DNA of 64,000 bases, taken from positions 117,392,377 through 117,456,376 of the forward strand of contig CM045992.1 in the NCBI GenBank assembly GCA_025175895.1, written 5' to 3'. Made by a program: the position numbers and the translations under genes. The stretch's first letter is position 1, and every line of letters begins with the position of its first letter. The notes under the pieces are model-generated. The model was not told the DNA's origin, made no database searches, and saw only the letters and a list, made by a program, of their open reading frames with translations. Below are positions 12,747-22,779 of the stretch, in pieces. Source of the DNA: Wurfbainia villosa. Taxonomy: Eukaryota > Streptophyta > Magnoliopsida > Zingiberales > Zingiberaceae.

Positions 12747-14140
12747 GTTTACAACAACAAAGCTTTATCCCACTAGGTGGGGTCGGCTATATGGATTCTT
12801 CTACGCCATTGGACCCTATCCCCTACTATATCATAATCTATATTTAAATAAATTTTATCTTGTTTTATTGTTGCTAACCAAATCTTTCTTGGTATTCCTC
12901 TTCCTCGTTTGATGTGTTTATTTTTCATCGTTTCACATCGTTTAACTGGAGCATTTATTAGTTGTCTAAGTACATATCCGTACCACCTTAAACATGTCTC
13001 TCGGAACTTTCCTTTAATAGATGCAATACCGATTTTTTATCTAATACTCTCATTTCTTATTATATTCATCCTCGTATGTCCGCACATCCACCTTAACATC
13101 CTCATCTCTGTAACTCTCATCTTTTGTTTATGTGCTCGAGTCGTAGTCCAACATTCAGCGTCATATAACATAGCAGGTCTAATCGCCGTTTTGTAGAACT
13201 TCCCTTTAAGTTCTAGAGGCACTTTACGATCACATAAAACATTCGACGTTTTTCTCCATTTTCAACCATCCTGCTTGTATTCTATGTAAGACATCTCTCT
13301 CAATCCCTCCACCATCTTGCAAAAATGATCCGAAATATTTAAAGCTCTCAGTTCCAGACAACTCGTCATTTCCTATTTTAACACTTGTCTCATTACGTCT
13401 AATATTGCTAAACTTAAATTTCATATATTCTATCTTTACTCTACTAAGCTTAAAACTTTTCCCTTCTAGTATTTTCCGCCAAAATTCTAGTTTAGCATTT
13501 ACTCCTTCACGTGTCTCATCTATCAAAACAATATTATCTGCAAACAACATGCACCATGGTACTGTGTTTTGAATATATCCAGTGAGGTCGTCCACGATCC
13601 TTGATGCAACCCTATCTTTATTGAAATGCTTCAGTACCGCATGGAGTCTTCACTCTTGTCGTTATTTCCTCATATATATCCTTAATTAGTTCAATATATG
13701 TTACACTAACACATTTTTTTTTAATTCTCTATATAATTTCTCTTGGAACTCTATCATAAACTTTTTTTAAATCGATGAATACCATGTGAAGATCCTGCTT
13801 TTGCTCTCTATATTTTTCAATTAGTTGTTTGAGAAGATGTATAACTTATATTGTCGACCTTCCTGGCATGAATCCAAATTGATTTTCGAGAACCGTGGTC
13901 TCCTTCCTTAATCTTTTTTTTATTACTCTTTCCTAAAATTTCATTGTATGACTCATTAGTTTAATACCCTAGTTTTCATAAGTTTGTATGTCTCCCTTAT
14001 TTTTATGTAAGGGAATTAGGATACATATCCTCAATTGATCAAACATCTTTTTTATTTTCAATATCATGTATGTTAAATAATTTTGTAAGTCATTTAATAC
14101 TTTATTTCCTTAGATATTTCTGTACCTCTATCGGTGTTTA
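12747..14140 (-). mobile_element. RTE-type LINE, 5'-truncated and decayed
   Basis: Reading the minus strand from 14140 down, in shifting frames, gives pieces of a non-LTR reverse transcriptase: PIEV, then LHKNKGDIQTYEN, KLMSHTMKF, ENQFGFMPGRS, MVFIDLKKVYDRVPR, PWCMLFADNIVLIDETREG, KYFGSFLQDGG and KTAIRPAMLYDAECW. The C-terminal part follows (RWYGYVLRQ, RGRGIPRKIWLATIKQD). The active-site FADD is FADN here. The 3' end carries ADPT, a stop, WDKAL and a TTG-type simple tail (ACAACAACAA on the plus strand at 12751), the usual end of plant RTE LINEs. Stops and frameshifts show it is dead. The missing 5' part fits the usual 5' truncation of LINE insertion. Confidence 0.9.
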
Positions 14141-14357
14141 ATAAATTAATTTTTTAAATGTTTTAAAACTTATGTAGATTCCAAAAAAAAAAAGCTTCAA
14201 AAGTTTATTTTCTTAAACATTTTGACCAACTAATTTATAAATAAATTTACAGTCATTTAAAAGAAAAATATTTGAATGATCATTGCATGTTATGGAGATC
14301 CAAAGTTCCATTTTAATCTAACGTTTTTTTTTTCTCTTGTTTTGTTTTGCAGCAAAA

Positions 14358-14509
14358 GGTCAAAATCCTGGACCCTCGTTCGGTCAAACCAAAGCTCTCG
14401 TTCTTCCCTTAACTCGACCTTTCAACAGCTTCAATAACCTCCAAATCCACCGCACGTTGACCTGGCCAAATCTAAGAGATACCGCTTCAAAATCTACCAA
14501 CCGTTGACC
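14358..14509. promoter_or_regulatory. Four W-boxes upstream of the PTI1-like kinase
   Basis: GGTCAA at 14358-14363 and 14382-14387 (TTGACC on the minus strand), and TTGACC at 14457-14462 and 14504-14509, all between 135 and 290 bp upstream of the kinase start codon. These are full WRKY-binding cores. The clustering suggests defence-responsive transcription; that use is inferred. Confidence 0.5.
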
Positions 14510-14589
14510 TCCTTCCACCGACGCTGGGAGTTAACCTCGTCGTCACTCTGCTCAATCGCCGGCCGAGCCGGCCCGGAGTCCCGGTTTAA

Positions 14590-14656
14590 ATGCTGGAATT
14601 TGTCAGTGACTGAGATGGGGGAGAAGGAAAAGAAGGATCAGAAATGGGATTGCTGA
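14590..14656 (+). promoter_or_regulatory. Two short upstream ORFs before the kinase start
   Basis: ATG at 14590 opens a 7-codon frame ending at TGA 14611-14613. ATG at 14615 opens a 13-codon frame (MGEKEKKDQKWDC) ending at TGA 14654-14656. The second overlaps the main start codon at 14644 in another frame. If transcription starts upstream of 14590, these would reduce translation of the kinase. The frames are seen; an effect is inferred. Confidence 0.45.
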
Positions 14657-16134
14657 TGTCTTGCTGCGGATCCGACAAGGTCGAGCAAGGGTATGCATGC
14701 GAATTGTTCCTAGAGTTCTAGGGTTTGATTCTAATAATATTAATGGTTCCGAATCAGAGTTGTGAGTGGTGAACTCAACGGCAACAGCGCCTGGAGAATC
14801 TTCAGCTACAAAGAGCTCTACTCCGCCACCAATGGATTCAGCGACGACAATTTGCTCGGCGAAGGCGGATTTGGCAGCGTTTACTTGGGCAAAACCAGCG
14901 ATGGGCTTCGGGTAATTTTTTTATTTGTAAAAAATAAATTTCAATCGGATATTGATCATACGCTCTGCTAGATCTCTGTTGACGAAGGAATCTAATTTGT
15001 CGGTCTAGATCGCGGTGAAGAAGCTGAAGTCGATGAGCTCGAAGGCAGAGATGGAGTTCGCGGTGGAGGTGGAGGTGCTGGCGAGGGTCCGGCACAAGAA
15101 CCTCCTCGGCCTGCGAGGCTACTGTGCCGCCGTGGACCAGAGGTTGATCGTCTACGACTACATGCCCAATCTCAGCCTGCTGTCGCACCTCCACGGCCAG
15201 TTCTCCGGCGCAGTGCGATTGGACTGGGCGAGGAGGATGAACGTAATCCTCGGATCCGCAGAAGCTCTGGTGTGAGTATTTCTTCTCAGGATAAGGATCG
15301 GGGCGATCCTACATGGAGCTTCTCTTCTGTCCAATTTAATCGAGAAAATCCCTTATTTTCACGTTAGCTAGCTCCGTCGAAACTTCTTGTTGTTGATGAT
15401 GATGCAGGTACTTGCACCACGAGGTGAAGCCGCACATAATTCACAGAGACATCAAGGCCAGCAACGTGCTGCTCGACGCCGACTTCGAGCCGCTGGTCGC
15501 GGACTTCGGGTTCGCAAAGCTGATCCCGGAGGGCGTCAGCCACATGACGACGCGGGTGAAGGGGACGCTGGGCTACCTGGCGCCGGAGTACGCGATGTGG
15601 GGGCGCGTCTCCGGCGGCTGCGACGTCTACTCCTTCGGCATCCTCCTCCTCGAGGTCGTCTCCGGGCGAAAGCCCATAGAGAGGCTCCCCGGCGGTGCGA
15701 AGCGCACCATCACCGAGTGGGCGGAGCCGTTGATCGCCCGAGGGCGGGTCAGGGACCTGGTCGACCCGCGACTGCGCGGCGGGTTCGACGAGGCGGAGCT
15801 CCGAAGGGTGGTGGAGGCTGCGGTGATGTGCGTACAGGGGGAGGTGGAGCAGAGGCCGGACATGAGGGAGGTGGTGAGGATCCTCCGGCAGGGGCGGGGG
15901 AGGAAGGAGTTGGTGAGGCTGGAGAGCATCAGGTACGGCGAGAACCTGATTGCGATGGATCAGACGAGCGACGAAGAGGAGTACGACCACGGCGCTGTCT
16001 TCGTCGCCAGGGATAAGGTCAACAACAATGGAGATGAAGAACAGAGCAGCTTCTACGGCGGGGTGTTTGGGACGGCGCCGTCGCCGCCGCCCGTGAAGCC
16101 ATGGGAGCGGAGAAAGATTAAGCTCAAATATTAA
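14644..16134 (+). CDS. PTI1-like receptor-like cytoplasmic kinase (At3g15890-type)
   Basis: Four exons: 14644-14690, 14758-14911, 15009-15271 and 15408-16134, with GT..AG borders and consistent phases, giving about 396 residues. The N-terminus MGLLMSCCGSDK has Gly2 and a Cys pair, sites that could carry lipid anchors. There is no signal peptide or membrane segment. The kinase domain follows WRIFSYKELYSATNGFSDDN and has the glycine loop GEGGFGSVY, Lys in IAVKKLK, catalytic HRDIKASN (an RD kinase), DFG in VADFGFAK, the activation segment TTRVKGTLGYLAPEYA, and CDVYSFGILLLEVVSGRKP. The family are Ser/Thr kinases that relay receptor signals in immunity and stress at the plasma membrane; the assignment rests on close match to the At3g15890 type. 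Exon 4 is strongly GC-rich. The Gly usual in GAAEGLAYLH is Ala here (SAEALVYLH). Confidence 0.93.
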
Positions 16135-16359
16135 ATTATTAACTCGTTTCTGATCCAATTGCTCAAGACTTCGACCAAACTACCGCATAAACGACATTTT
16201 CTCTCGCTTTCATCAAACAAATTTATTTAGCTTTATCTTTGAAATAAAAATTTGATCTATTTGACATATTTTTATTATTTTCAAAAACAAATTGAATACT
16301 ATTTAATCTCAAAATATTCGCTCTTGATGTTTATTGGGACGGTGAATATCAAACTTTTA

Positions 16360-16954
16360 GCTACGTTTGATACGGGGTAATCAGGTTTGTAATGTAATCG
16401 GATTACATTACAAGATGATTTACTTTGTTTGTTAACATTTCAAAGATGTAATGTAATGTAATCGCATTACAAAATAAGAGCCAAGATCCGTAATCTCGAT
16501 TACGAAAGAAAAGCGATGTAATCCGATTACATTACGGACTCAATATTTGTCTTTACAAATATATCCTTCTTTTATTTTTTTTAATTGCTTCGATCTGACG
16601 ACGGCCGTACGACGTACGGCCGTGATCGGCGGCTGGCCGGCGATCGGCCGACGGCCGATGGCCGGTATACGGTTTGGCGACGGTCGATGATCGAATCATC
16701 ACGCCCACCGCCACCGGTTCTTCGGCGATCGACGACAACCTTATAAGGCTATTTTTGTCATTTTATAATAATATGAATTACATTCTTTATAACAAATATG
16801 GATACCAAACAAACGAATGTAATCACTTTTGTAATCAAAGATTCCCACACCAATCACTAACCAAACACAGTAATGTATACACATTACATTACATTACATT
16901 ACAAACTTAATTACATTACAAGATTGATTACATTACCCCGTACCAAACGTAGCC
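16360..16954. mobile_element. Harbinger/Tourist-type MITE with TTA target duplications
   Basis: Terminal inverted repeats: GCTACGTTTGATACGGGGTA on the left, and the complement of GGCTACGTTTGGTACGGGGT on the right. TTA lies directly outside both ends (16357-16359 and 16955-16957), the duplication typical of PIF/Harbinger elements. Subterminal DNA repeats TGTAATGTAAT words. There is no transposase. The centre (16590-16680) is GC-rich and contains a 23-bp near-perfect palindrome at 16601-16623. Confidence 0.88.
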
Positions 16955-17256
16955 TTAATCACCATCTTCTCACTTGCAAAGTCATTTGTCCTACCTAGAA
17001 GCAAAAATGATATCCACATATAATGAATATTGCTTTAGCTCTTCTTCCTTGCATCAATTCCTCTCGAAAATTTTAGAATGAAACTATTAGCGTTGCAATT
17101 TACCTTATAAATCCAATCTCTATCTCATTACTCAATTTTTTTTATTGTATATGTTTCTATGATTATGCCTCTATTCTAAATATAAATTACAACTCTTATT
17201 TAGAATAGTATATTTTTTTATTATAATAATTTATATCATGAATATTATTGCTTTTC

Positions 17257-17716
17257 CTGAGCAAGCACAATAATGAGGAATACATAGTATTTTTCCATCG
17301 GAGCTTCGGTCGTTCGACATCGTTGTCGAGCGATTGAATTCCGAAAATTTGACCGCGATCTGGTCGACACAGAAGTCCTACTGAACTCTGATATCAACAG
17401 GACGACCAAATTCTAGTCGGACCGTGATTGAATTCTAGTCGGATTGCAATCTGATTACATCTGGAATCGATCGCAATTGTGACCGCCAACAGCTGCGGCA
17501 CTAGCGGCTACAATCCAATAGCAATCAAATCACAATTGGTCGATTGAACGACAAGGATGACCTCAACGAGTTTAAGGGTTGAGTTATAGTGTCAATCAAC
17601 TCTGATAACATCCGACAATGACGAGATCGTGCGAGGAAAAAATATTGTGCATTTTTCATTACTGTACAATTCCGTATGATCAGACGACTGAGATTTAATC
17701 GTGCACAGGACACGCA
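17257..17716. repeat. Unclassified dispersed repeat, copy 1
   Basis: Shares order and wording with 19209-19780. It starts GAGCAAGCACAATAAT, then a GTATTTTTC.ATCGGAG block, then many degenerate GATCGCAATC/GTCGGA words, then GGGTTGAGTTATA and a final GTGCACAGGACACGCA. A solo LTR is inserted at its right edge. No coding capacity or terminal repeats were recognised. Confidence 0.6.
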
Positions 17717-19090
17717 TGTTGGTGCAATCGGCCCAGGTCACGATTTACCAGACTCGAGAGATGTTTTGATGTTTGACAAAGTAAGTTGACATTGATGTTT
17801 TACATCAATGTCTGGTGATAATTTAGGAAGATTGTTTATACAATCAACTCGGGTTATGTTAACTAGACTCGAGGGAGACTTTGATGATTGACTAGGGTTG
17901 ACCATGTGATCATGGAAAGTCCAACATGGGTAGGCAAGGGAAAGTCCAAGCTTGAGTCTTGACACTTGAGAAGTCCAAGGGGTTTGGTATTGACGGCGTA
18001 AAGTCCAAGCGGGAGTCTTGGCGGCGTAAGTCCAATGTGTCTTGGCGGTGTAGACACCGTTAGCATGACATAGCCGATGGAAGCACCTGAAGGCTAGCGC
18101 GATGGATGAACAAGTCATGGATGACTTGGAGGGATCCGAGAAGCATAAGGCTGATGGAGGTGGCTGGCTAGAAGGTTTGGGTCTAGGCTAAGGGTGGTCT
18201 AGCAAGTATGGGGGCACCATACTTGGGCTAAAACCTCATGCTTGAGGTGTGCCTGCCATGTGGCGATCGATCGACGAGTCAACTAGGGACCGCGGGAATT
18301 GCTAGCGATCCGACGCCATTGGCGGGCAATGATCGATTGAACGGCAGCTGATCGATCTTGTGACCTGACCGATGCGTGGATTTTGGGGCACAGAATGGAG
18401 TCTCACTCGACCGCTGTGACGAGCAGTCGAGTGATGGCTCATCAGTCGATTGGTGCTCATGATCAGTCGACTGATGTCCTAGCCGTTGGACTTTTCCAGC
18501 GTGGATTACACCATTGTCTCATAGCAACAGTGTGATCAGTCGACTGATGGTCCCGAGCAGTCGACTGATCGACTTTTTCCAGCATAGGTTGAAGTTATAA
18601 AAGGAGCTCGTGATGGAGAAAAAGTCATCCGGTTTTTGAGAGCTTTAGGGGCGATTTGTTGCTGCAAATCAGGTCTCCAAGTGCTAATCAAATAACCAAG
18701 CATTCAAGCAATCAAAAGCAAGAGTTGTAAAGTTTTTCTTTACTTGTCTTTCATATAAATTGTTGTAATTGCTTGTTTTAGTTTTTTACTATTGTAAGAT
18801 CACTTGTAAGGGGTTTCTCCGCCTCCGACTTGTGTCGAGAAGGAGTATTTATCATAGTGGTGTGTGATTGACATCGCTAGGGTTCGTACGAACCCAATCC
18901 GTGGAGTAAGAACCTTTCGATTCCGAACCACGTTAAATATTTGTGTTTGCGTTGTTGTTTATTTCGTTATTGCTTTCATTACTATTCCGCTGCGCGCTAA
19001 CGAAATTGTAGAGACAACCATGATCGAATTCCATCTGTGAACGAACACTACGCTATTCACCCCCCCTCTAGTGGCTTCAAATATCCTACA
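17717..19090 (+). mobile_element. Solo LTR of copia family B/D
   Basis: Starts TGTTGGTGCAATCGGCCC and ends CCTACA. It is flanked by ACGCA (17712-17716) and ACGTA (19091-19095), a 5-bp target duplication with one change. The interior matches the LTRs of elements B and D: CCAAG/CTTGG hairpin units at 17900-18060, CAGTCGACTG palindromes at 18380-18590, a promoter/R-like section with CTCCGCCTCCGA and GAGAAGGAGT, and the end TATTCACCCC. No internal retroelement sequence follows, so it is a solo LTR left by recombination. Confidence 0.85.
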
Positions 19091-19208
19091 ACGTACTGAT
19101 GCGTTGTGCACCATATCAAAACACTATATACATAATTTTCTTATACATGTTGCGTGGCTAATGTCGTGCGATTTGTGCATGGAAATAGGGATGCACAGTA
19201 ATTCCATC

Positions 19209-19780
19209 TTGAGCAAGCATAGTAAATAATAGAAAATGCACAGTATTTTTCATCGGAGAAAAAAGAGCTTAGCACGCTCGACAGTACCACCATCGAGTTG
19301 TCTGATTCCGATCGCGATCTGATCGGGCTCGAAGTACGGCCAAACTGTGATCGAATTCTAATTAGATTATGACTGACAATGGTCGTGACACTGGTGGCCA
19401 ATAGCGGCCGCGACGCTTGCAATAGCAATTCGACCAGATTTCAGTCGCAATCGGATCAGAATTTGACTATAGTTTAGTTGAAATCTGACTGTGATCCGAT
19501 CGAAATCTAGTTGTGGTCTGATTGGAATCCGACTGCAGTCCAGTCGGACTTTGTGCCTGGTCATATCACAATCATATTCCGGTTGGATTGTGGCCAGAAT
19601 TGGTTGCGATTCACTCAGTCGGATGATAGCAACGATAATCCCAATGGATTCAAGGGTTGGGTTATAATGTTCATCGGAGAAGATGGTATAGCCAGAGTAC
19701 TGTACATTTCTCCTTTACTATACAATCCTGTGAATCAAACGGTGATCAGACGATGGAGAAGTTGTTGCACACGCGATGTA
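19209..19780. repeat. Unclassified dispersed repeat, copy 2
   Basis: Direct-orientation relative of 17257-17716 (GAGCAAGCATAGTAAAT, ATGCACAGTATTTTTCATCG, AAGGGTTGGGTTATAATG, TTGTTGCACACGCGATGTA). Its middle is a run of degenerate 20-25 base words built on GATC.GAATC.GACTG.. . It has no convincing coding frame, and its class is unknown. Confidence 0.55.
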
Positions 19781-19786
19781 TAAAAG

Positions 19787-19933
19787 AAATATTATCCAAC
19801 ACAATTCATCCGTGAGCATCTCCATTATCTATCATACGATCACTTGTGCATTATAGTTCAATTCTTGAATCCTAGGAGATCGGATGTTGGATAATAGATG
19901 TGCTCACAAATAAATTGTATAGGATAATATTTT
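19787..19933. mobile_element. Small hairpin MITE, copy 1
   Basis: The left arm AAATATTATCCAACACAATT and following bases pair, with mismatches, with the right arm ending GTATAGGATAATATTTT. The arms are about 42 bp. The loop contains CAATTCTTGAATCCTAGGAG, which recurs in copy 2. It has no coding capacity. Confidence 0.7.
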
Positions 19934-19952
19934 AGTATATATATAGCGAATG

Positions 19953-20115
19953 AAATATTATCTTACACAATTCATCTATAAACATCTCTATTATTCACCG
20001 TCCGATTGAATGAACACTATATCTCAATTCTTGAATCCTAGGAGAATGGACGATGGATATATAATAAAAATGTTTACGAATGCTATGGATGAATTGTGTA
20101 TGAATGACGTTGATA
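19953..20115. mobile_element. Small hairpin MITE, copy 2
   Basis: Same family as 19787-19933 and lies 20 bp beyond it: AAATATTATCTTACACAATT on the left, GGATGAATTGTGTATGAATG on the right, same loop word CAATTCTTGAATCCTAGGAG. Arms are less well matched. The right border is approximate. Confidence 0.6.
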
Positions 20116-22250
20116 CAAAAGATGAAAATATTTTAAACTCACTCTATTTCTACACGTCACTAAGGCCTCTCCTTTTGATTGTTTCAATATAGTTATTTAA
20201 TTATGAAAATAATCTACTTCTTTCTTGGGTACACCACACATCAAACCTTTGCAATCTTAGTTAGTCTTGTCCTCGCAAAATAAACAATAGATTATGGACA
20301 AGGATCGAATTTCAATGTAAAATTTAAAATTTTTATTCAGATTCAAAAGTTTTCTGTTGTTTTAATCAATGATTTAAAAAATATAATCTCTTTGTAATTT
20401 ATCTCTCTCACGTCGATTGTAAAATCGATTAACGAAAACATTAAAGACGAACATATCATCTTTAACTGCTGCAATCCCAGCTAGTCTCTCGCCTTTTTCA
20501 TCCAAAAGTACTTTGACGAAGTTGCTCCAGTGCAAACTTCTCTTGACTCACATCGGTACATGATGCTCACAAGAGTAGTCACCTAATAACTTCTAAATCA
20601 ACATGCTTTACACAAACAATTAAGGATCTAAATTGACATGTTATAATAGCTTTACATTTTGACGCTCTCCTTCACAATGAAATATTGTGCTTAATTTCCT
20701 GCATCACCTCCATCGACGTTGTGGACTCCAAATAGGTCTTCTACTCTAAGTATCATTGCACATGAATAACTCTCTTGAATGGTATAAAACTCAACTCAGT
20801 CAACTATCTGTATTAATTTTAATGTCTCCAGAGTAAATTCAGATGGCTAATACAGTCATGTTAAGATTTGAAAAGACAAGGGATCGATTTCTGAAGGTGA
20901 TGATCAGACTACCGATGACTCTATATTTTTGCGCTAGCCATTTGACATCTGATTTATCCCTCTCCACACATAGGGACAACGGTGAAAAACTACTAATGTG
21001 ACGGTTCTATATTTTTTTAATACCATATTAAAATTACAATTGTCAAATTATTACTCTCTATATAACTGTTAGCTCCAGCCGGCTAATATATAACAATTAG
21101 ATATTTCAATATCTTTTTTCACAGTCTTTTGTACTCATTTATCCATAATTTTCAACTTATTTGTTAGATCAAAATATTTATATATGATTTTCAATAATTT
21201 TTTTATATAATTATTTCATCGTCTATCTATTTAGCTAAAAACGACATTGTTATTCTATTAATATTTTTATATTCGAAAATTTAGCACCATTCTTTTGTTT
21301 TTCCCTTGATATTGAGCTTTTTCTGAATTCTAAAGGTTGTCTTTTTTTTCACAAAGTAAATACATTACGAGGATTTTTCAACAAGTTATGAATGGTTTGC
21401 ATCCTATTTCTTCTCTAATTGTTGTCAATTGAGGATGGAAGAGTGTGATTGTCGTTGTCCCTTTTGAAATTTAAAAGTATATATATATTTAAAAAAAATA
21501 TGTTATTAATCACTCTATTTTAAAACTATTTAGGAATGAAAATATGACCGTCTTCCTTATTTGGAATCCAATACTGTTCTTTGTTTGAAAATTCTGACTA
21601 TCTATCATAGCTAACCTTTTTACAGATTCATTTTTTCCTACTATAATTTATTAAATATCAATTTTATAAATAAAAATTTGATAAAAAAATATCGAATATA
21701 TATTTTTTTAAATACTTGCTCAAGCACCTTGCTAAATAAAAAACTATAACCAAATAACGTTTGAACTAATTTAGAAACTTTATTATTATTATTTTTTAAG
21801 TCAGTGCTATCCCAAAAATACAGTGTGGTAACGTTGGAGCAACGTATCTTATTATAAATATAATATTTCATGTATATTTATACAAAATATGCAGAGATTG
21901 ATTTTCACCTTTTTTTTATAAGAAGGCGCACCAAATTAATATCCAAATAATACTTCTTACCTCTTCGATTGAGTTTGCCAGGGGAAATTAAGATAAAAAT
22001 AGGATAATTAACTAATTGATAAAAACTTATATTCAACTCAGAAAGCACTTTTATAATCACGTACTATTGTTCCTATAATTAATGAGATTATGTGCCATTA
22101 GATCTTACCCGAGCTGCATCTAAATTGGATCTGATTTGGATTTTATATATAGAATATTTATTTCATCATTTTAATATCATCTTTTCTATTTTTCTCTTTA
22201 AATTTTAAGTAACTTTCAGTCGAATTTGGGTCATTGGAACTGCTAATTTA
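20116..22250. other. AT-rich intergenic DNA
   Basis: No gene, RNA or transposon end is recognised. Open frames are short and of simple AT-driven composition. Confidence 0.5.
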
Positions 22251-22779
22251 TGTAGGGTTTATGACGTCACACTAGAGGAGGGAGTAAATAACAATTTCCG
22301 TTTTGCTTCAATGGATTGCGTGTTTGTCTATAATAAGTCAGTGCGCAGCGGAATATAAAAATAAAATATACAACAAAAATAAACACACAAATACAAGGGA
22401 TTTAACATGATTTGAAACTAGGATTCCTACTCCACGGGTCGAGCTCTAGTTGAGCTCTAGTGATGCACATCACCACTATTAAACTTCTCCTTTTCGATAT
22501 GATACTAGAGGTGGAGAAACTTCTTACAAGGTATTTACAATAGTAAATAATAAGATATAAACAAATACAAGAAGTAAATGAAAACTAGAAGTGAAAACAC
22601 TTTACAAAGCTTTTGAATGTTTGATCTTTAGTTGCTTTTGAAATGCCTTGAAGGTCTGGAATGCAACAGCAATTCCTTTTCAACTTTCTCAAGAAACACT
22701 AGCTTCAACCCTCCTTCTTGAGCTTCTTATAAAGTTGTAACTCGGGTTGATTTCTGCTTTCCAATCGACTGCTCTTAAC
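22251..22779 (-). mobile_element. LTR C (minus orientation), part 1
   Basis: On the minus strand this reads as the downstream part of a B/D-type copia LTR, ending CATAAACCCTACA at 22251. It includes the GAGAAGGAG..CTAGAGCTC section and the preceding exon-like stretch seen in the other LTRs. It is cut at 22779 by element B and resumes at 30918. Confidence 0.75.

Noticed and set aside
15364..16158. Long open frames on the minus strand and in another plus frame over the kinase exon 4
   Set aside because: They are by-products of high third-position GC in the real kinase exon; their translations are low-complexity Arg/Pro/His-rich and have no homology.
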